Below, piece by piece: positions 16,489-25,982 of a DNA stretch of 64,000 nt. The stretch comes from CAZADA01 sp964526675 (GTDB lineage Bacteria > Pseudomonadota > Alphaproteobacteria > Caulobacterales > Maricaulaceae), in contig CAZGLY010000008.1 of NCBI GenBank assembly GCA_964526675.1, positions 19,564 through 83,563 on the forward strand, read 5' to 3'. The notes beneath the pieces were generated by a model that searched no databases, was not told where the DNA came from, and worked only from the letters and a program-made list of their open reading frames with translations. The first letter of the stretch is position 1; every line of letters begins with the position of its first letter. A program made the translations under genes and the position numbers.

Positions 16489-17004
16489 CTAGAGGCGGTA
16501 CTTGACGTGGTCTTCCCAGAAGCGCTCGAGGCGCATCAGCGCGCCGTTTACGTGCGCCAGGCCTTGAGGCCCCAGCTCGGCCACCGGCTCCAGAGACTTC
16601 AGGTGCCGTTCGAACAGGCCCGTGACCAGCTCGCGCATGGCTTGGCCCTTTTTCGACAACGCGATGCGGACCGAACGGCGATCCGTCTCGGAGCGTTCGC
16701 TGGTGAGGTAGCCGTTCTCAACAAGCTTTTTGAGGTTGTAGGACACGTTCGAGCCGAGATAGTGGCCCCGCGTTTTCAGTTCGCCCGCCGTCAGCTCCTC
16801 CTCGCCGATGTTGAACACCAGCAACGCTTGAACGCTGTTGATGTCGCCGCGGCCGTGGCGGTCCAGCTCGTCTTTGATGACGTCGAGCAGCTGGCGATGC
16901 AGCCGTTCGATCAGACGCAGCGACGCCACATAGAGCGTGCCGAGGTCGTCCTCAGCGTCGGCGGCTTGGGCGGAAGAAAGAGCAGAAAGCGGTTGCGCGG
17001 GCAT
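16489..17004 (-). CDS. MarR-family transcriptional regulator (LdtR-like)
   Basis: This 171-aa winged-helix protein has the MarR layout: dimerising helices at both ends, a recognition region (HYLGSNVSYNLKKLVENGYL) and a wing (SERSETDRRSVRIALSKKG). The YLGSNVSYNLKKLVE block resembles LdtR-type regulators of Alphaproteobacteria, which control L,D-transpeptidase and stress genes. That sub-assignment is from memory and tentative. It lies upstream of hemA with a 97-bp gap in the same direction. Its own operator could lie in the 109 bp between 17005 and 17113. Confidence 0.85.
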   Translation of the reverse strand: MPAQPLSALSSAQAADAEDDLGTLYVASLRLIERLHRQLLDVIKDELDRHGRGDINSVQALLVFNIGEEELTAGELKTRGHYLGSNVSYNLKKLVENGYLTSERSETDRRSVRIALSKKGQAMRELVTGLFERHLKSLEPVAELGPQGLAHVNGALMRLERFWEDHVKYRL

Positions 17005-17113
17005 GAGCGAGGCCTGTGGTGAGCGAGGAACCGTTCACCGTGAGCATGCCCTGGGAAAGCTAAAGCCGATTTAAGGCTAGCGTCGCTGTTCGCGCCACGC
17101 GCGATCGAGAGGC

Positions 17114-18175
17114 TCAGAAGTCGAGGGCGGCCTCCCCCGCATCCTCCGGCATGAAAAAGCGATCCACCATCGCGTCCGTCACGTCCTCCAACCGCGTCGG
17201 GCGCCACGCCGGGTTGCGATCCTTGTCGATCACCGCCGCGCGCACGCCCTCATAGAAGTCATCGCCGTCCAAAAAGCGCACCGACAGCGCAAGCTCCCGG
17301 CGCATGGCGTCTTCGAATTCGAGACGCCCGCCTTCGCTGAGCGCCCGCAGCGTAACCTTAAGCGACGTCGGCGACTTCCCGGCCAACGCCTCGGCCTGAG
17401 CGCGCGCCCAATCGCTACCATCGCTCAACAGAGCGTCTCGGATTGTCTCGACACGGTCGCCCGCGAACAAGCGCGTCATCGCCTCCGCATGCTCGGTCCA
17501 ACGCGCCGGGCCGAGCGATTGGCCGGCGTGGTCGAGCACGCTCGCCACCGCGCGTCCGTCCGCATCGTGCGCGGCGTTTTCGATCATGCCGACCAGCTCA
17601 GGGATCGCCTCGGACGTGACGGCGTGCGTCGCCACGCCCGCCGCGAGCGCGTCGGCTCCCGACAAGCGCGCGCCGGTCAGGCCCATCCATGCGCCCAACC
17701 CGCCCGCAAGGCGGGGCAAGAAGTACGTGCCGCCGACATCAGGGTAAAAGCCGATCCCCGTTTCGGGCATCGCGAACAGGGTCCGTTCCGTCGCGACGCG
17801 ATACGGCCCGTGGACCGACACGCCCACGCCGCCGCCCATCGTGACGCCGTCCATCAACGCGACATACGGCTTGGGGTAGCGCTTAATCAGCGTGTTGAGA
17901 GCGTACTCCTCCCGCCAAAACGTCTCCGCTTCGCCATCCCCGGCCCGACCGGACGCGTGCAGCATGCGGATGTCGCCGCCGGCGCAAAACGCGCGATCCC
18001 CGGCGCCGTCGACCAAAACCAGTTTCACCGCAGGCTCGCCCCGCCATGCCTGAAGCGCGGCGGTCATGGCCCGCACCATCTCCAGATCCAGAGCGTTGAG
18101 GGCCTTCGGGCGGTTCAGCGTGATCCGGCCGACCGACCCGACCACGCGGATGAGGGTTGAGGCGTCATCAGTCAT
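17114..18175 (-). CDS. 3-hydroxyisobutyryl-CoA hydrolase (crotonase family)
   Basis: This 353-aa crotonase-fold protein is most like 3-hydroxyisobutyryl-CoA hydrolase of valine degradation. The features are GRITLNRPKALNALDLEMV, AFCAGGDIRMLH (oxyanion hole), VALMDGVTMGGGVGVSVHG, PETGIGFYPDVGGTYFLPRL with the catalytic Glu/Asp, and a C-terminal segment with FYEGVRAAVIDKDRNPAW, which plain enoyl-CoA hydratases (about 260 aa) lack. It is not next to other valine-pathway genes. Confidence 0.88.
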   Translation of the reverse strand: MTDDASTLIRVVGSVGRITLNRPKALNALDLEMVRAMTAALQAWRGEPAVKLVLVDGAGDRAFCAGGDIRMLHASGRAGDGEAETFWREEYALNTLIKRYPKPYVALMDGVTMGGGVGVSVHGPYRVATERTLFAMPETGIGFYPDVGGTYFLPRLAGGLGAWMGLTGARLSGADALAAGVATHAVTSEAIPELVGMIENAAHDADGRAVASVLDHAGQSLGPARWTEHAEAMTRLFAGDRVETIRDALLSDGSDWARAQAEALAGKSPTSLKVTLRALSEGGRLEFEDAMRRELALSVRFLDGDDFYEGVRAAVIDKDRNPAWRPTRLEDVTDAMVDRFFMPEDAGEAALDF

Positions 18176-18284
18176 GGCGCCACCCTGTTGAGGTGGCGTG
18201 GGATGTCAAGCGGACGATCGGCGCACGCGCGCACGCCCACCGACCGCCATATCTCGGCCCCAGACGTTTGATCCACCGCGTTGC

Positions 18285-19016
18285 ATGACGGGAGTGACCT
18301 GGACCGCGTGGTTTCTGGCGCGCGTGCTGTTGTCGCGCGCGGTGTTGGCCGTGGCGGGCGCGGCGGCGCTCATCCACGCCGTCTACACATGGGCGTCGCC
18401 CATCCCCACCATGCGCCAGCAGTTGGACGTCTGCGCCCTCATGGACGCGCGTCCCGGGTGGTGGCGCGCCGTGCGGTCGTCGGAGGCGCGGTGGGGCGCG
18501 CCGGCGCATGTCCAGCTGGCCATCATCCAACGGGAATCCGCGTTTCGCCGGTTTGCGCGGCCGCCGCGGCGCCAACGCTTCGGCCTGCCGGTCGGCCAGC
18601 GGCTGTCGTCCGCGTATGGCTACCCCCAAGCGCTCGACGGCACATGGGATCACTACAAGCGCGCGGCCGGACGGCCCTGGGCCATGCGCGCGCGCTTCTC
18701 CGACACGACCGATTTCGTCGCGTGGTATCTGACGCGCACCGAAACCGTCGCCGATGTTCCCCTTGATGACGCCGAAACCCACTATCTGGCCTACCACGAG
18801 GGCCCCCGCGCGTTCCTTCGGGAGAGCCACCTCGCCAAACCGTGGCTGCTGGACGTGGCGGCGGGGGTCGGAAAACGGGCCGGCGCCTATGAGCGCCAGA
18901 TCGACACCTGCGGCGCGCGCCTGGATCGCGACAGCCGCTGGTGGGTCTGGCCGGCTAAGCGCGTCCTCGCGGCCGCGCGCGCCGTGGCCAACGCCGCGCA
19001 GAGAGCCCTCGCATAA
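18285..19016 (+). CDS. Transglycosylase SLT-like membrane-anchored protein
   Basis: This 243-aa protein begins with an uncleaved or cleaved hydrophobic segment (about residues 5-32) followed by a lysozyme-like domain. The motif AIIQRESAFRRFARPP carries the candidate catalytic Glu, and SSAYGYPQALDGTWDHYKR matches the SLT lytic transglycosylase core. Such proteins cut peptidoglycan glycan strands in the periplasm. ATG 18285 is preferred because longer forms add only Arg/Pro-rich sequence. It is divergent from the hydrolase at 17114 and 45 bp upstream of parE. Confidence 0.8.
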   Translation: MTGVTWTAWFLARVLLSRAVLAVAGAAALIHAVYTWASPIPTMRQQLDVCALMDARPGWWRAVRSSEARWGAPAHVQLAIIQRESAFRRFARPPRRQRFGLPVGQRLSSAYGYPQALDGTWDHYKRAAGRPWAMRARFSDTTDFVAWYLTRTETVADVPLDDAETHYLAYHEGPRAFLRESHLAKPWLLDVAAGVGKRAGAYERQIDTCGARLDRDSRWWVWPAKRVLAAARAVANAAQRALA

Positions 19017-19061
19017 GCCGCGAAGAAGGATAGGGTGGCCGCGAGTCAGGAGAGCGTCCCC

Positions 19062-21065
19062 ATGGCCCAAGCCGCCCGCAAGCCCAACCCGAGCCACCCC
19101 GCCGACGCCGCGCGCCCCGGCGACGGGTCCTATGATGCGCACGCCATTGAAGTCCTCGAGGGTCTGGAGCCCGTGCGGCGTCGACCCGGCATGTACATTG
19201 GGGGCACGGACGAACGCGCCTTCCACCACCTCTTCGCGGAAGTGCTGGACAACGCGGTCGACGAAGCGGTCGCGGGCCACGCCACGCGCATCGCCGTGAC
19301 GCTCGAAGCCGATGGAACCGTCGCGGTGGAGGACAACGGCCGCGGCATACCCGTGGACCCCCACCCCCGCTTCCCCGAAAAATCGGCGGTGGAGGTGATC
19401 CTGACGACGCTCCATGCGGGGGCGAAATTCTCCGACAAGGCTTACCGCACCTCCGGCGGCTTGCACGGGGTCGGCGTTTCGGTGGTTAACGCGCTGTCGC
19501 AGTTCCTCGAAGTGGAGGTGGCTCGCGACAAGGCCCTCTTCCGCCAGCGCTATGTCCGCGGCGCGCCGCAGGGGCCATTGGAGCGGGTGGGCGCGGTGCG
19601 CGGGAGACGCGGCACGCGGGTGCGGTTCCATCCGGATCCGGAGGTCTTTGGACCGGCCGCCGCGTTCAAACCGGCGCGGCTCTACCGCATGGCGCGCTCG
19701 AAGGCGTATCTCCACCGCAGCGCGGAGATCCATTGGCGATGCGATCCCTCGCTCTTGGGCGACGCGGACGCCACGCCGGCGGAGTCGGTCCTGCGCTTTC
19801 CCGGCGGCTTGGCGGACTTCCTCAGCGAGACGTTGGGCGAGCGCGCCTTGGCCGTCGCGCCGTTCACCGGCCGCGTTGGCGAAGAAGGCGCTCACGGCGC
19901 GGTTGAATGGGCGGTGGCGTGGACGGCGGCCGGTTTCGGCGACGATGACGCCCTCAGCCGCTCGTATTGCAACACGGTTCCGACACCCCAAGGCGGAACC
20001 CACGAAGTCGGGCTGCGCGCCGCGCTGACCAAGGGCCTGCGCGCCTATGGCGACATCGCCGGCGAGAAACGAGCCAACCTCATCACCGGCGAGGATGTCC
20101 TCGGCGCGACGGCGGCCCTCATCTCGGTGTTCATTCGCGAGCCCGAGTTCCAGGGCCAAACCAAAGAGAAGCTGGCGAGCCCGGAAGCCACGCGCCTCGT
20201 TGAGCAGGCGGTGCGCGACCATTTCGATCATTGGCTCGCCGCCGCGCCGAAAGAAGCCGACAAACTCCTGACCTTTGTGATTGAGCGCGCCGAAGAGCGC
20301 CAAAGACGCCGGAAAGCCCGCGAGGTCGCGCGCAAATCCGCAACAAAACGGCTGCGATTGCCCGGCAAACTCGCCGATTGCTCCCGCGCCGAGGCCGACG
20401 GCTCCGAATTGTTCCTGGTGGAGGGAGACTCCGCCGGCGGCTCCGCCAAACAAGCGCGCGACCGCATGACCCAGGCCGTCTTGCCTCTGCGCGGCAAGAT
20501 CCTCAACGTCGCCCAGGCCAGCGGGGATAAAATCACCGCCAACCAAGAAATCGCCGACCTGACGCTCGCGCTGGGCTGCGGACTTGGGCCGCGTTTCGCG
20601 TTGGACGACGTCCGCTACGAGCGCGTCGTGATCATGACCGACGCCGATGTCGACGGCGCCCACATCGCCACGCTCCTCATCACGTTTTTCCTGCGCCAAA
20701 CCCCCGGTTTGGTCGAAGCGGGGCGGCTCTTCCTCGCGCTGCCGCCGCTTTATCGCCTCGCCCGCGGCGGCCACGTCGCCTACGCCCGTGACGACGACCA
20801 CAAGGACGCGCTGCTGGCGGACGCGTTCAAGGGCGCCGGCAAGGTGGAGATCAGCCGCTTCAAGGGCCTGGGCGAGATGATGCCCCGCCAGCTCAAAGAA
20901 ACGACCATGGATCCCGCGACCCGCACCTTGGCGCGCGTCAGCCTGCCCCATGAAGATCGCCCCGCCGCGGCGGCGTTGGTCGAGACGTTGATGGGGCGCA
21001 AGCCCGAGCGCCGGTTTGAGTATATCCAGCACAACGCGCGCTTCGTCGCCGACCTCGACGTGTAA
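19062..21065 (+). CDS. parE: DNA topoisomerase IV subunit B
   Basis: ParE (667 aa) is the ATPase subunit of topoisomerase IV, which decatenates daughter chromosomes. The GHKL ATPase motifs are EVLDNAVDEAV, VEDNGRGIPV and TSGGLHGVGVSVVN. The TOPRIM domain shows LFLVEGDSAGGSAKQ and IMTDADVDGAHIATLL. The C-terminus RRFEYIQHNARFVADLDV is typical. Its length fits ParE better than GyrB (about 800 aa). ATG 19062 has AGGAGAG 7 nt upstream, better than the GTG at 19035. Confidence 0.95.
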   Translation: MAQAARKPNPSHPADAARPGDGSYDAHAIEVLEGLEPVRRRPGMYIGGTDERAFHHLFAEVLDNAVDEAVAGHATRIAVTLEADGTVAVEDNGRGIPVDPHPRFPEKSAVEVILTTLHAGAKFSDKAYRTSGGLHGVGVSVVNALSQFLEVEVARDKALFRQRYVRGAPQGPLERVGAVRGRRGTRVRFHPDPEVFGPAAAFKPARLYRMARSKAYLHRSAEIHWRCDPSLLGDADATPAESVLRFPGGLADFLSETLGERALAVAPFTGRVGEEGAHGAVEWAVAWTAAGFGDDDALSRSYCNTVPTPQGGTHEVGLRAALTKGLRAYGDIAGEKRANLITGEDVLGATAALISVFIREPEFQGQTKEKLASPEATRLVEQAVRDHFDHWLAAAPKEADKLLTFVIERAEERQRRRKAREVARKSATKRLRLPGKLADCSRAEADGSELFLVEGDSAGGSAKQARDRMTQAVLPLRGKILNVAQASGDKITANQEIADLTLALGCGLGPRFALDDVRYERVVIMTDADVDGAHIATLLITFFLRQTPGLVEAGRLFLALPPLYRLARGGHVAYARDDDHKDALLADAFKGAGKVEISRFKGLGEMMPRQLKETTMDPATRTLARVSLPHEDRPAAAALVETLMGRKPERRFEYIQHNARFVADLDV

Positions 21066-21233
21066 CGGGGCGATCCCGCCGACCCTGGCGATCGTCGCCA
21101 CGCCCCCCATATGCGATACGGAGATCACTATTCAGGCAACATGCGCCCGCGACGATTGACTTCCCGCGCGACGCCTGTTGAAACCGCGAGTATTGGGCGC
21201 GCGCGCCCGGGGCTGCGATATTAAACGGACGCG

Positions 21234-22616
21234 ATGACTTTTGACGAGCTCGGCCTTGGGTCGGAGCTGCTCAGCGCCATATCAGACGCCGGCTACACCG
21301 AACCGACGCCGATCCAAGCGGCGGCGATTCCTCATGCTTTAGCCGGCCGTGATGTGCTTGGTGTTGCGCAGACGGGCACTGGCAAAACCGCCTCTTTCAC
21401 TCTGCCGCTGATCGATTTGCTTTCTCGCGGGCGCGCGAAGGCTCGGATGCCACGCTCTCTCATTCTTGAGCCAACCCGCGAGTTGGCCGCCCAAGTGGCC
21501 GAGAACTTCGAAAAGTACGGGAAGAACCATCGCCTTTCGATGGCGCTGCTGATCGGCGGCGTATCCTTCGGCGACCAAGACCGGGCGCTGACCGCCGGCG
21601 TGGACGTGCTGATCGCGACGCCCGGGCGGCTGCTGGATCACTTTGAGCGCGGCAAGCTCTTGATGAACGGCGTCCAGTTCCTGGTCGTGGACGAAGCCGA
21701 CCGCATGCTCGACATGGGCTTCATCCCCGACATTGAGCGCATTTTTCAGCTCACGCCGTTCACGCGCCAAACCTTGTTCTTCTCCGCCACGATGCCGCCG
21801 GAGATCCAGCGCCTCACCAATCAATTCCTGCAAAATCCCGTGAAAGTGGAAGTGGCGCGCCCCTCCTCCACGGCGGACACGGTCACGCAGTGGATTGTAA
21901 AAGCGCCGGCCGGCGATCCGCGGACCAAACGCGCGGCTTTGCGCGCGGCGATCGACGCGGCCGACATCACAAACGCCATCCTGTTCTGCAACCGCAAGAG
22001 CGACGTCGACATCGTGGCGCGCTCGCTGACGCGCCATGGCTACAGCGCCGCGCCCATTCACGGTGATTTGCCCCAAGCGGTGCGCACGGAAACGCTGGGC
22101 CGGTTCAAGGCCGGCGACATCAAGCTTTTGGTCGCCAGCGACGTCGCCGCCCGCGGCCTGGACATCCCCGACGTCACCCATGTGTTCAACGTCGATGTGC
22201 CCCGGCACGCCGAAGACTATGTGCATCGCATCGGCCGCACCGGGCGCGCGGGCCGCTCCGGTGAGGCGTTCACGATTGTCAGTCCCGAAGACTCCAAATC
22301 CCTCGCGGCCGTGCAAAAGCTGATCGGCAAGACGCTCGAACCCGCGCCGCAAGTCGTGGTGGACACGCCGGCCGACCGTCATAGCGGCGATCAAGCGCCC
22401 GCCGAAGGAACGTCGCGCAATGGTCGCGGGCGGGGCTCGCGCCGGGGGCGCGAGCGCGAAGACGCAAACGCGGGCGCGGACGCACAACCCGCGGCGGAAC
22501 CGCGCCGCCGCGACTCGGGACGGTCGAAGGAAGTCGGCCTCGGCGATCACACGCCGGCGTTTCTGTTGCGCGCTGTGGACTTGCCCCGCCGCACACGCGC
22601 CCAGAGCCAGAGCTGA
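21234..22616 (+). CDS. DEAD-box RNA helicase (RhlE-type)
   Basis: This 460-aa ATP-dependent RNA helicase has the full motif set: EPTPIQAAAIP (Q), AQTGTGKT (I), PTRELAAQ (Ia), TPGRLLDH, VVDEADRMLDMGF (II), SATMPPEI (III), SDVAARGLDIP and HRIGRTGRAGR (VI). The core ends near residue 370. After it comes a basic Arg/Gly-rich tail typical of RhlE proteins, which bind RNA and ribosomal precursors. It is transcribed alone; the 168 bp before it may hold a leader, but I could not fix a promoter. Confidence 0.93.
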   Translation: MTFDELGLGSELLSAISDAGYTEPTPIQAAAIPHALAGRDVLGVAQTGTGKTASFTLPLIDLLSRGRAKARMPRSLILEPTRELAAQVAENFEKYGKNHRLSMALLIGGVSFGDQDRALTAGVDVLIATPGRLLDHFERGKLLMNGVQFLVVDEADRMLDMGFIPDIERIFQLTPFTRQTLFFSATMPPEIQRLTNQFLQNPVKVEVARPSSTADTVTQWIVKAPAGDPRTKRAALRAAIDAADITNAILFCNRKSDVDIVARSLTRHGYSAAPIHGDLPQAVRTETLGRFKAGDIKLLVASDVAARGLDIPDVTHVFNVDVPRHAEDYVHRIGRTGRAGRSGEAFTIVSPEDSKSLAAVQKLIGKTLEPAPQVVVDTPADRHSGDQAPAEGTSRNGRGRGSRRGREREDANAGADAQPAAEPRRRDSGRSKEVGLGDHTPAFLLRAVDLPRRTRAQSQS

Positions 22617-22725
22617 CAACGCCCCTCGCCTGACGCATTAACGCGTCTCCGACGTCGCCAGCTTTACAGCTTGTTTTCGCCTCGCCCCGTAGGCTGGCTT
22701 TGGTCAGGCGGCGAGGGCGAACACA

Positions 22726-23802
22726 GTGAACGATCTGTTTCGGGGGGCTGAAGGGCGCGCGCTGGCGCAGCGCGTGCTGGAAACGATGGCGACGGAGGCG
22801 ATTTCGCCCTCGCCAAACAATTACGCCGTGTGGGCGGCCCACCTCACGGGCGCAAACGCCGATCTATCAAAAGCGCTCGAAGCGCGTCGCCGCGAAGGGC
22901 TGGACGACACGGTCTGCGGCACGCTCTACACGGAATATCTCGCGCCAGACCGCCTGGATGACGCCGTCGCCGACACCGGCGCCAAAATGCAAGCGGAGTT
23001 GACCGAGACGATCAGCGCCTTGGAATCCGCAGGGCGCGACATCCAAGCCTATGGCGACACGTTGGAGGGCGCGAGCGGCGCCCTGGACGCCGGCGCTGAC
23101 GGCGAGGGACTTAAGCGCGTCGTCGCCAAGCTCCGCGAAGAGACGCGCGCCCAACACGCGCGCAATCAGGAACTGGAATCACGGCTGCAGGACAGCACCG
23201 CCACCGTCCGGCAGCTGCAATCCGTCCTCAAGGACACCCGCGAAGAAGCCGAACGCGCCAAGGTTCAAGCCCAAACCGACGCGCTCACCGGGATCGCCAA
23301 CCGCCTGCGCTTTGACTCCGCCCTGCGCGAAGGCGTGGAGGAGGCCAATCGCAACAGCACGCCCTACTCGGTCATCCTCCTCGACATCGATCATTTCAAA
23401 CGTTTCAACGACACCTGGGGCCACCAAACCGGCGATCAAATCATCAAATTCGTGGCGCGCTGCATCCAGCGCTCCGCCGAAGACCACCACATCGTCGCCC
23501 GCTATGGCGGTGAAGAGTTCGCCGTTCTCGCGCCCGGAGCGACCAGCGCTCACGCCACCGTCTTGGCGGAGAAAGTGCGCAAGGTGGTGGAGGCCAAACA
23601 GCTGATGCGGAAATCCACCAATGAGAGCTTGGGCACCGTGACGGTGTCCATCGGCGTCGCCCAGCTCGAAGGCGACGACGGCCCCGAAGAGGTGTTGGAC
23701 CGCGCTGACCGTCGTCTCTATGCGTCAAAGCGCGGCGGACGCAACCGCGTCACCGCCACCGGCGACGGCCAAACGCGGCCGGAGGCGGCGCGAGCCGCCT
23801 AA
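22726..23802 (+). CDS. Diguanylate cyclase (GGDEF domain), soluble
   Basis: This 358-aa protein ends in a GGDEF domain (about 183-345) that makes cyclic di-GMP. It has DALTGIANRLRFD at 185-197, the metal-binding LLDIDHFKRFND, the active-site GGEEF at 261-265, and RADRRLYASKRGGRN. The four residues where an inhibitory I-site RxxD would sit read EDHH, so product inhibition through that site is unlikely. Residues 1-130 are helical with no membrane span and 130-182 look like a coiled coil, so it is cytosolic with an unknown sensor. The start is GTG 22726. Confidence 0.92.
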   Translation: MNDLFRGAEGRALAQRVLETMATEAISPSPNNYAVWAAHLTGANADLSKALEARRREGLDDTVCGTLYTEYLAPDRLDDAVADTGAKMQAELTETISALESAGRDIQAYGDTLEGASGALDAGADGEGLKRVVAKLREETRAQHARNQELESRLQDSTATVRQLQSVLKDTREEAERAKVQAQTDALTGIANRLRFDSALREGVEEANRNSTPYSVILLDIDHFKRFNDTWGHQTGDQIIKFVARCIQRSAEDHHIVARYGGEEFAVLAPGATSAHATVLAEKVRKVVEAKQLMRKSTNESLGTVTVSIGVAQLEGDDGPEEVLDRADRRLYASKRGGRNRVTATGDGQTRPEAARAA

Positions 23803-23828
23803 GCGTTGATCACGCGCGGCGGCGTCGG

Positions 23829-24194
23829 TTAAGCCGGCCCGGCGGCGACAGGGGTGATCGTCACGCTTTCCCCACAACCGCACGCGTCTGTTTGATTGGG
23901 GTTCTTGAACACGAATTTCGACGCCAGCGGCGTGATCTCATAGTCGACTTCAGAGCCGAGCAGAAACAGCACCGCCTTCGCGTCAATCACGATCGGCACG
24001 CCCTTGTCTTCCACACGTTCGTCGAGGGCGGCGGGCTCCATGACGTAGTCCATCACGTACTCCATGCCCGCACAGCCGCCATTTTTGACGCCGACGCGTA
24101 AGAACCCGGCGCCCCGCTGGTCCATGATCACGCGCACGCGCTCGGCGGCCCGCTCGGTGAGGGTGACCACTTTCGGCTTGGGACGTCGCGCCAT
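23829..24194 (-). CDS. sufA: Fe-S assembly A-type carrier SufA/ErpA-like
   Basis: This 121-aa A-type carrier accepts Fe-S clusters from the SufBCD scaffold and hands them to target enzymes. The three ligand cysteines are present: Cys41 in NGGCAGMEY, and Cys105 and Cys107 in DACGCGES. It is the last gene of the SUF operon, 40 bp after sufT. Named sufA from context; by sequence alone ErpA or IscA could not be excluded. Confidence 0.9.
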   Translation of the reverse strand: MARRPKPKVVTLTERAAERVRVIMDQRGAGFLRVGVKNGGCAGMEYVMDYVMEPAALDERVEDKGVPIVIDAKAVLFLLGSEVDYEITPLASKFVFKNPNQTDACGCGESVTITPVAAGPA

Positions 24195-24234
24195 GTCTCC
24201 TCCTCCATCATCTCGCAGCGGCGCTCGGCGCGCG

Positions 24235-24663
24235 CTAGAGCATGTTTAGCTGCAACCGCGCCTCATCGGACATGCGCGACATGTCCCAGGGCGGCTCAAA
24301 CACCATGTTGATTTTCGCGTCCGCGACCCCGTCGACCTTGCGCACGGCGCTCTCAACCCAGCCCGGCATTTCGCCCGCCACCGGACACCCCGGCGCGGTC
24401 AGCGTCATGTCCACGGTCACCAGCCGATCGTCGGACACGTCAACCCGGTAAATCAAGCCAAGCTCATAGATGTCGACCGGGATCTCGGGATCGTACACGC
24501 TCTTGAACGCGGCGATCAGGTCGTCGGTGAGCCGCGCGAGCTCCTCCGGCGGCAACACAGACCCGGCGTCGGACGCGGGCGCGCCCCCCGCCGCGGCGTC
24601 GTCGCGCGGCGCTTCCGGCGGCGGCGACACGTCCAACACGTCGCGGGCGATGTCGTCACTCAT
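24235..24663 (-). CDS. sufT: SUF-associated DUF59 protein SufT
   Basis: This 142-aa protein carries an Ala/Pro-rich N-terminal stretch followed by a DUF59/MIP18 domain: SVYDPEIPVDIYELGLIY and MTLTAPGCPVAGEMP with the conserved Cys. Proteins of this type act as accessory factors in Fe-S cluster maturation. ATG 24663 is chosen over 24669 because AAGGAGG ends directly before 24669 and is 6 nt before 24663. It lies between sufS and sufA. Confidence 0.9.
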   Translation of the reverse strand: MSDDIARDVLDVSPPPEAPRDDAAAGGAPASDAGSVLPPEELARLTDDLIAAFKSVYDPEIPVDIYELGLIYRVDVSDDRLVTVDMTLTAPGCPVAGEMPGWVESAVRKVDGVADAKINMVFEPPWDMSRMSDEARLQLNML

Positions 24664-24716
24664 CGGCATCCTCCTTCAGGTCCCTTTGGCGCATCGCAGG
24701 ACCGCCACCCGTTCCG

Positions 24717-25982
24717 CTATCCCAGCAAGTCACGCGCTTTGCCAAACGCCGCCAAACAGCGCTCAACGTCGCTCTCGTCATTGTACATGGCGACACTGGC
24801 CCGACATGTCGAGGTGACGCCGAACCGCGTCATCAACGGCTCCGCGCAATGCTGGCCGGCCCGCACGGCGACGCCGTATTTGTCCATAATCTGCGCAAGA
24901 TCGTGGGCGTGGGCGGCCTCCGACGCGAAAGTCACGATCGCGCCTTTGCCGGGCGCCTGGCCGATCACGCGCACGTCGTTCCAGGCGCGCAAACCGTCCT
25001 CCAACCGCTCCGCCAAGCGATGCTCGTGAGCCGCGGCCGCCGCGCGGTCTTGACGCTGGAGCCACGACAACGCCGCGCCGAAGCCGATCGCCTCGAGAAT
25101 GGCTGGCGTGCCGGCCTCAAATTTGTAGGGGACCTCATTGTAAACGATCGCGTCTTCGCTCACGCGCTCGATCATCTCCCCGCCGCCTTGATAGGGGCGC
25201 AGCCGCTCCAACCAGGCCCGCTTGCCATAGAGCGCGCCAATGCCGGACGGGCCGTAGAGCTTGTGGCCCGTCACAGCGTAGAAATCGACGTCCAACGCCG
25301 CGACATCCACGGCCGGCAAGTGCACCGCCGCCTGGCTGCCGTCGAGCAAGACCGCGGCCCCACCCTCCGGATGCCCGGGGATGTCGTGCGCGAGGCGAAC
25401 AATCGCCGCGGCGTCCGTGATCGTGCCCAGCACGTTGGACATATGCGTCAGCGCCACCATCCGCGTGCGCGGCCCGAGGGCGGCGGCCAGGGCGTCCATG
25501 TCCAGACGGCCGTCCTCGGTCACGGGAACCCATTTCAGCACGGCGCCGTGGCGCTCGCGCAGAAAGTGCCACGGCACGATGTTGGAGTGATGCTCCATCT
25601 GGGAGACGACGATCTCATCCCCAGGCGTGATCTCCGCCGCGACGCCGCTGGCCACGAGGTTGATCGCTTCCGTCGTGCCGCGGGTGAACACGATCTCCGC
25701 GGCTTCGCGCGCGCCCAAAAAGGCCGCGACCGTCTCGCGCGCGCCCTCAAACGCCTCCGTCGTTTCGTTGGCGAGGGTGTGCAAGCCCCGGTGAACATTG
25801 GCGTACTGGCCGCGCATGGCCGCCGTCATCGCCTCGATCACCGCCTCGGGCTTTTGTGCGGAGGCCGCACTGTCGAGATAGGTCAGCGGCTTGCCGTTCA
25901 CCTCCCGCGTCAAGATCGGGAATTGCGCGCGCACGGCGGCGACGTCGAAGCTCTCACGGGCGGCGATCGCGGCGTCGGTCAC
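24717..25982 (-). CDS. sufS: Cysteine desulfurase SufS
   Basis: SufS (421 aa) takes sulfur from cysteine for the SUF machine. It has the PLP lysine in VTGHKLYGPSGIG, the active-site cysteine in RAGQHCAEPLMTRFG, and FTRGTTEAINLVA. The start is GTG 25982, whose GTGA overlaps the sufD stop. The ORF can be extended upstream through sufD, but that part is Arg-rich shadow sequence. It is the second desulfurase of the operon, next to the NifS/IscS-type enzyme at 29352. Confidence 0.94.
   Translation of the reverse strand: MTDAAIAARESFDVAAVRAQFPILTREVNGKPLTYLDSAASAQKPEAVIEAMTAAMRGQYANVHRGLHTLANETTEAFEGARETVAAFLGAREAAEIVFTRGTTEAINLVASGVAAEITPGDEIVVSQMEHHSNIVPWHFLRERHGAVLKWVPVTEDGRLDMDALAAALGPRTRMVALTHMSNVLGTITDAAAIVRLAHDIPGHPEGGAAVLLDGSQAAVHLPAVDVAALDVDFYAVTGHKLYGPSGIGALYGKRAWLERLRPYQGGGEMIERVSEDAIVYNEVPYKFEAGTPAILEAIGFGAALSWLQRQDRAAAAAHEHRLAERLEDGLRAWNDVRVIGQAPGKGAIVTFASEAAHAHDLAQIMDKYGVAVRAGQHCAEPLMTRFGVTSTCRASVAMYNDESDVERCLAAFGKARDLLG

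Noticed and set aside
18168..21128. 986-codon open frame on the minus strand
   Set aside because: It lies antisense to parE and the SLT-like gene, is dominated by Arg/Gly/His-rich composition and has no family motifs. It is a high-GC shadow of parE codon bias.
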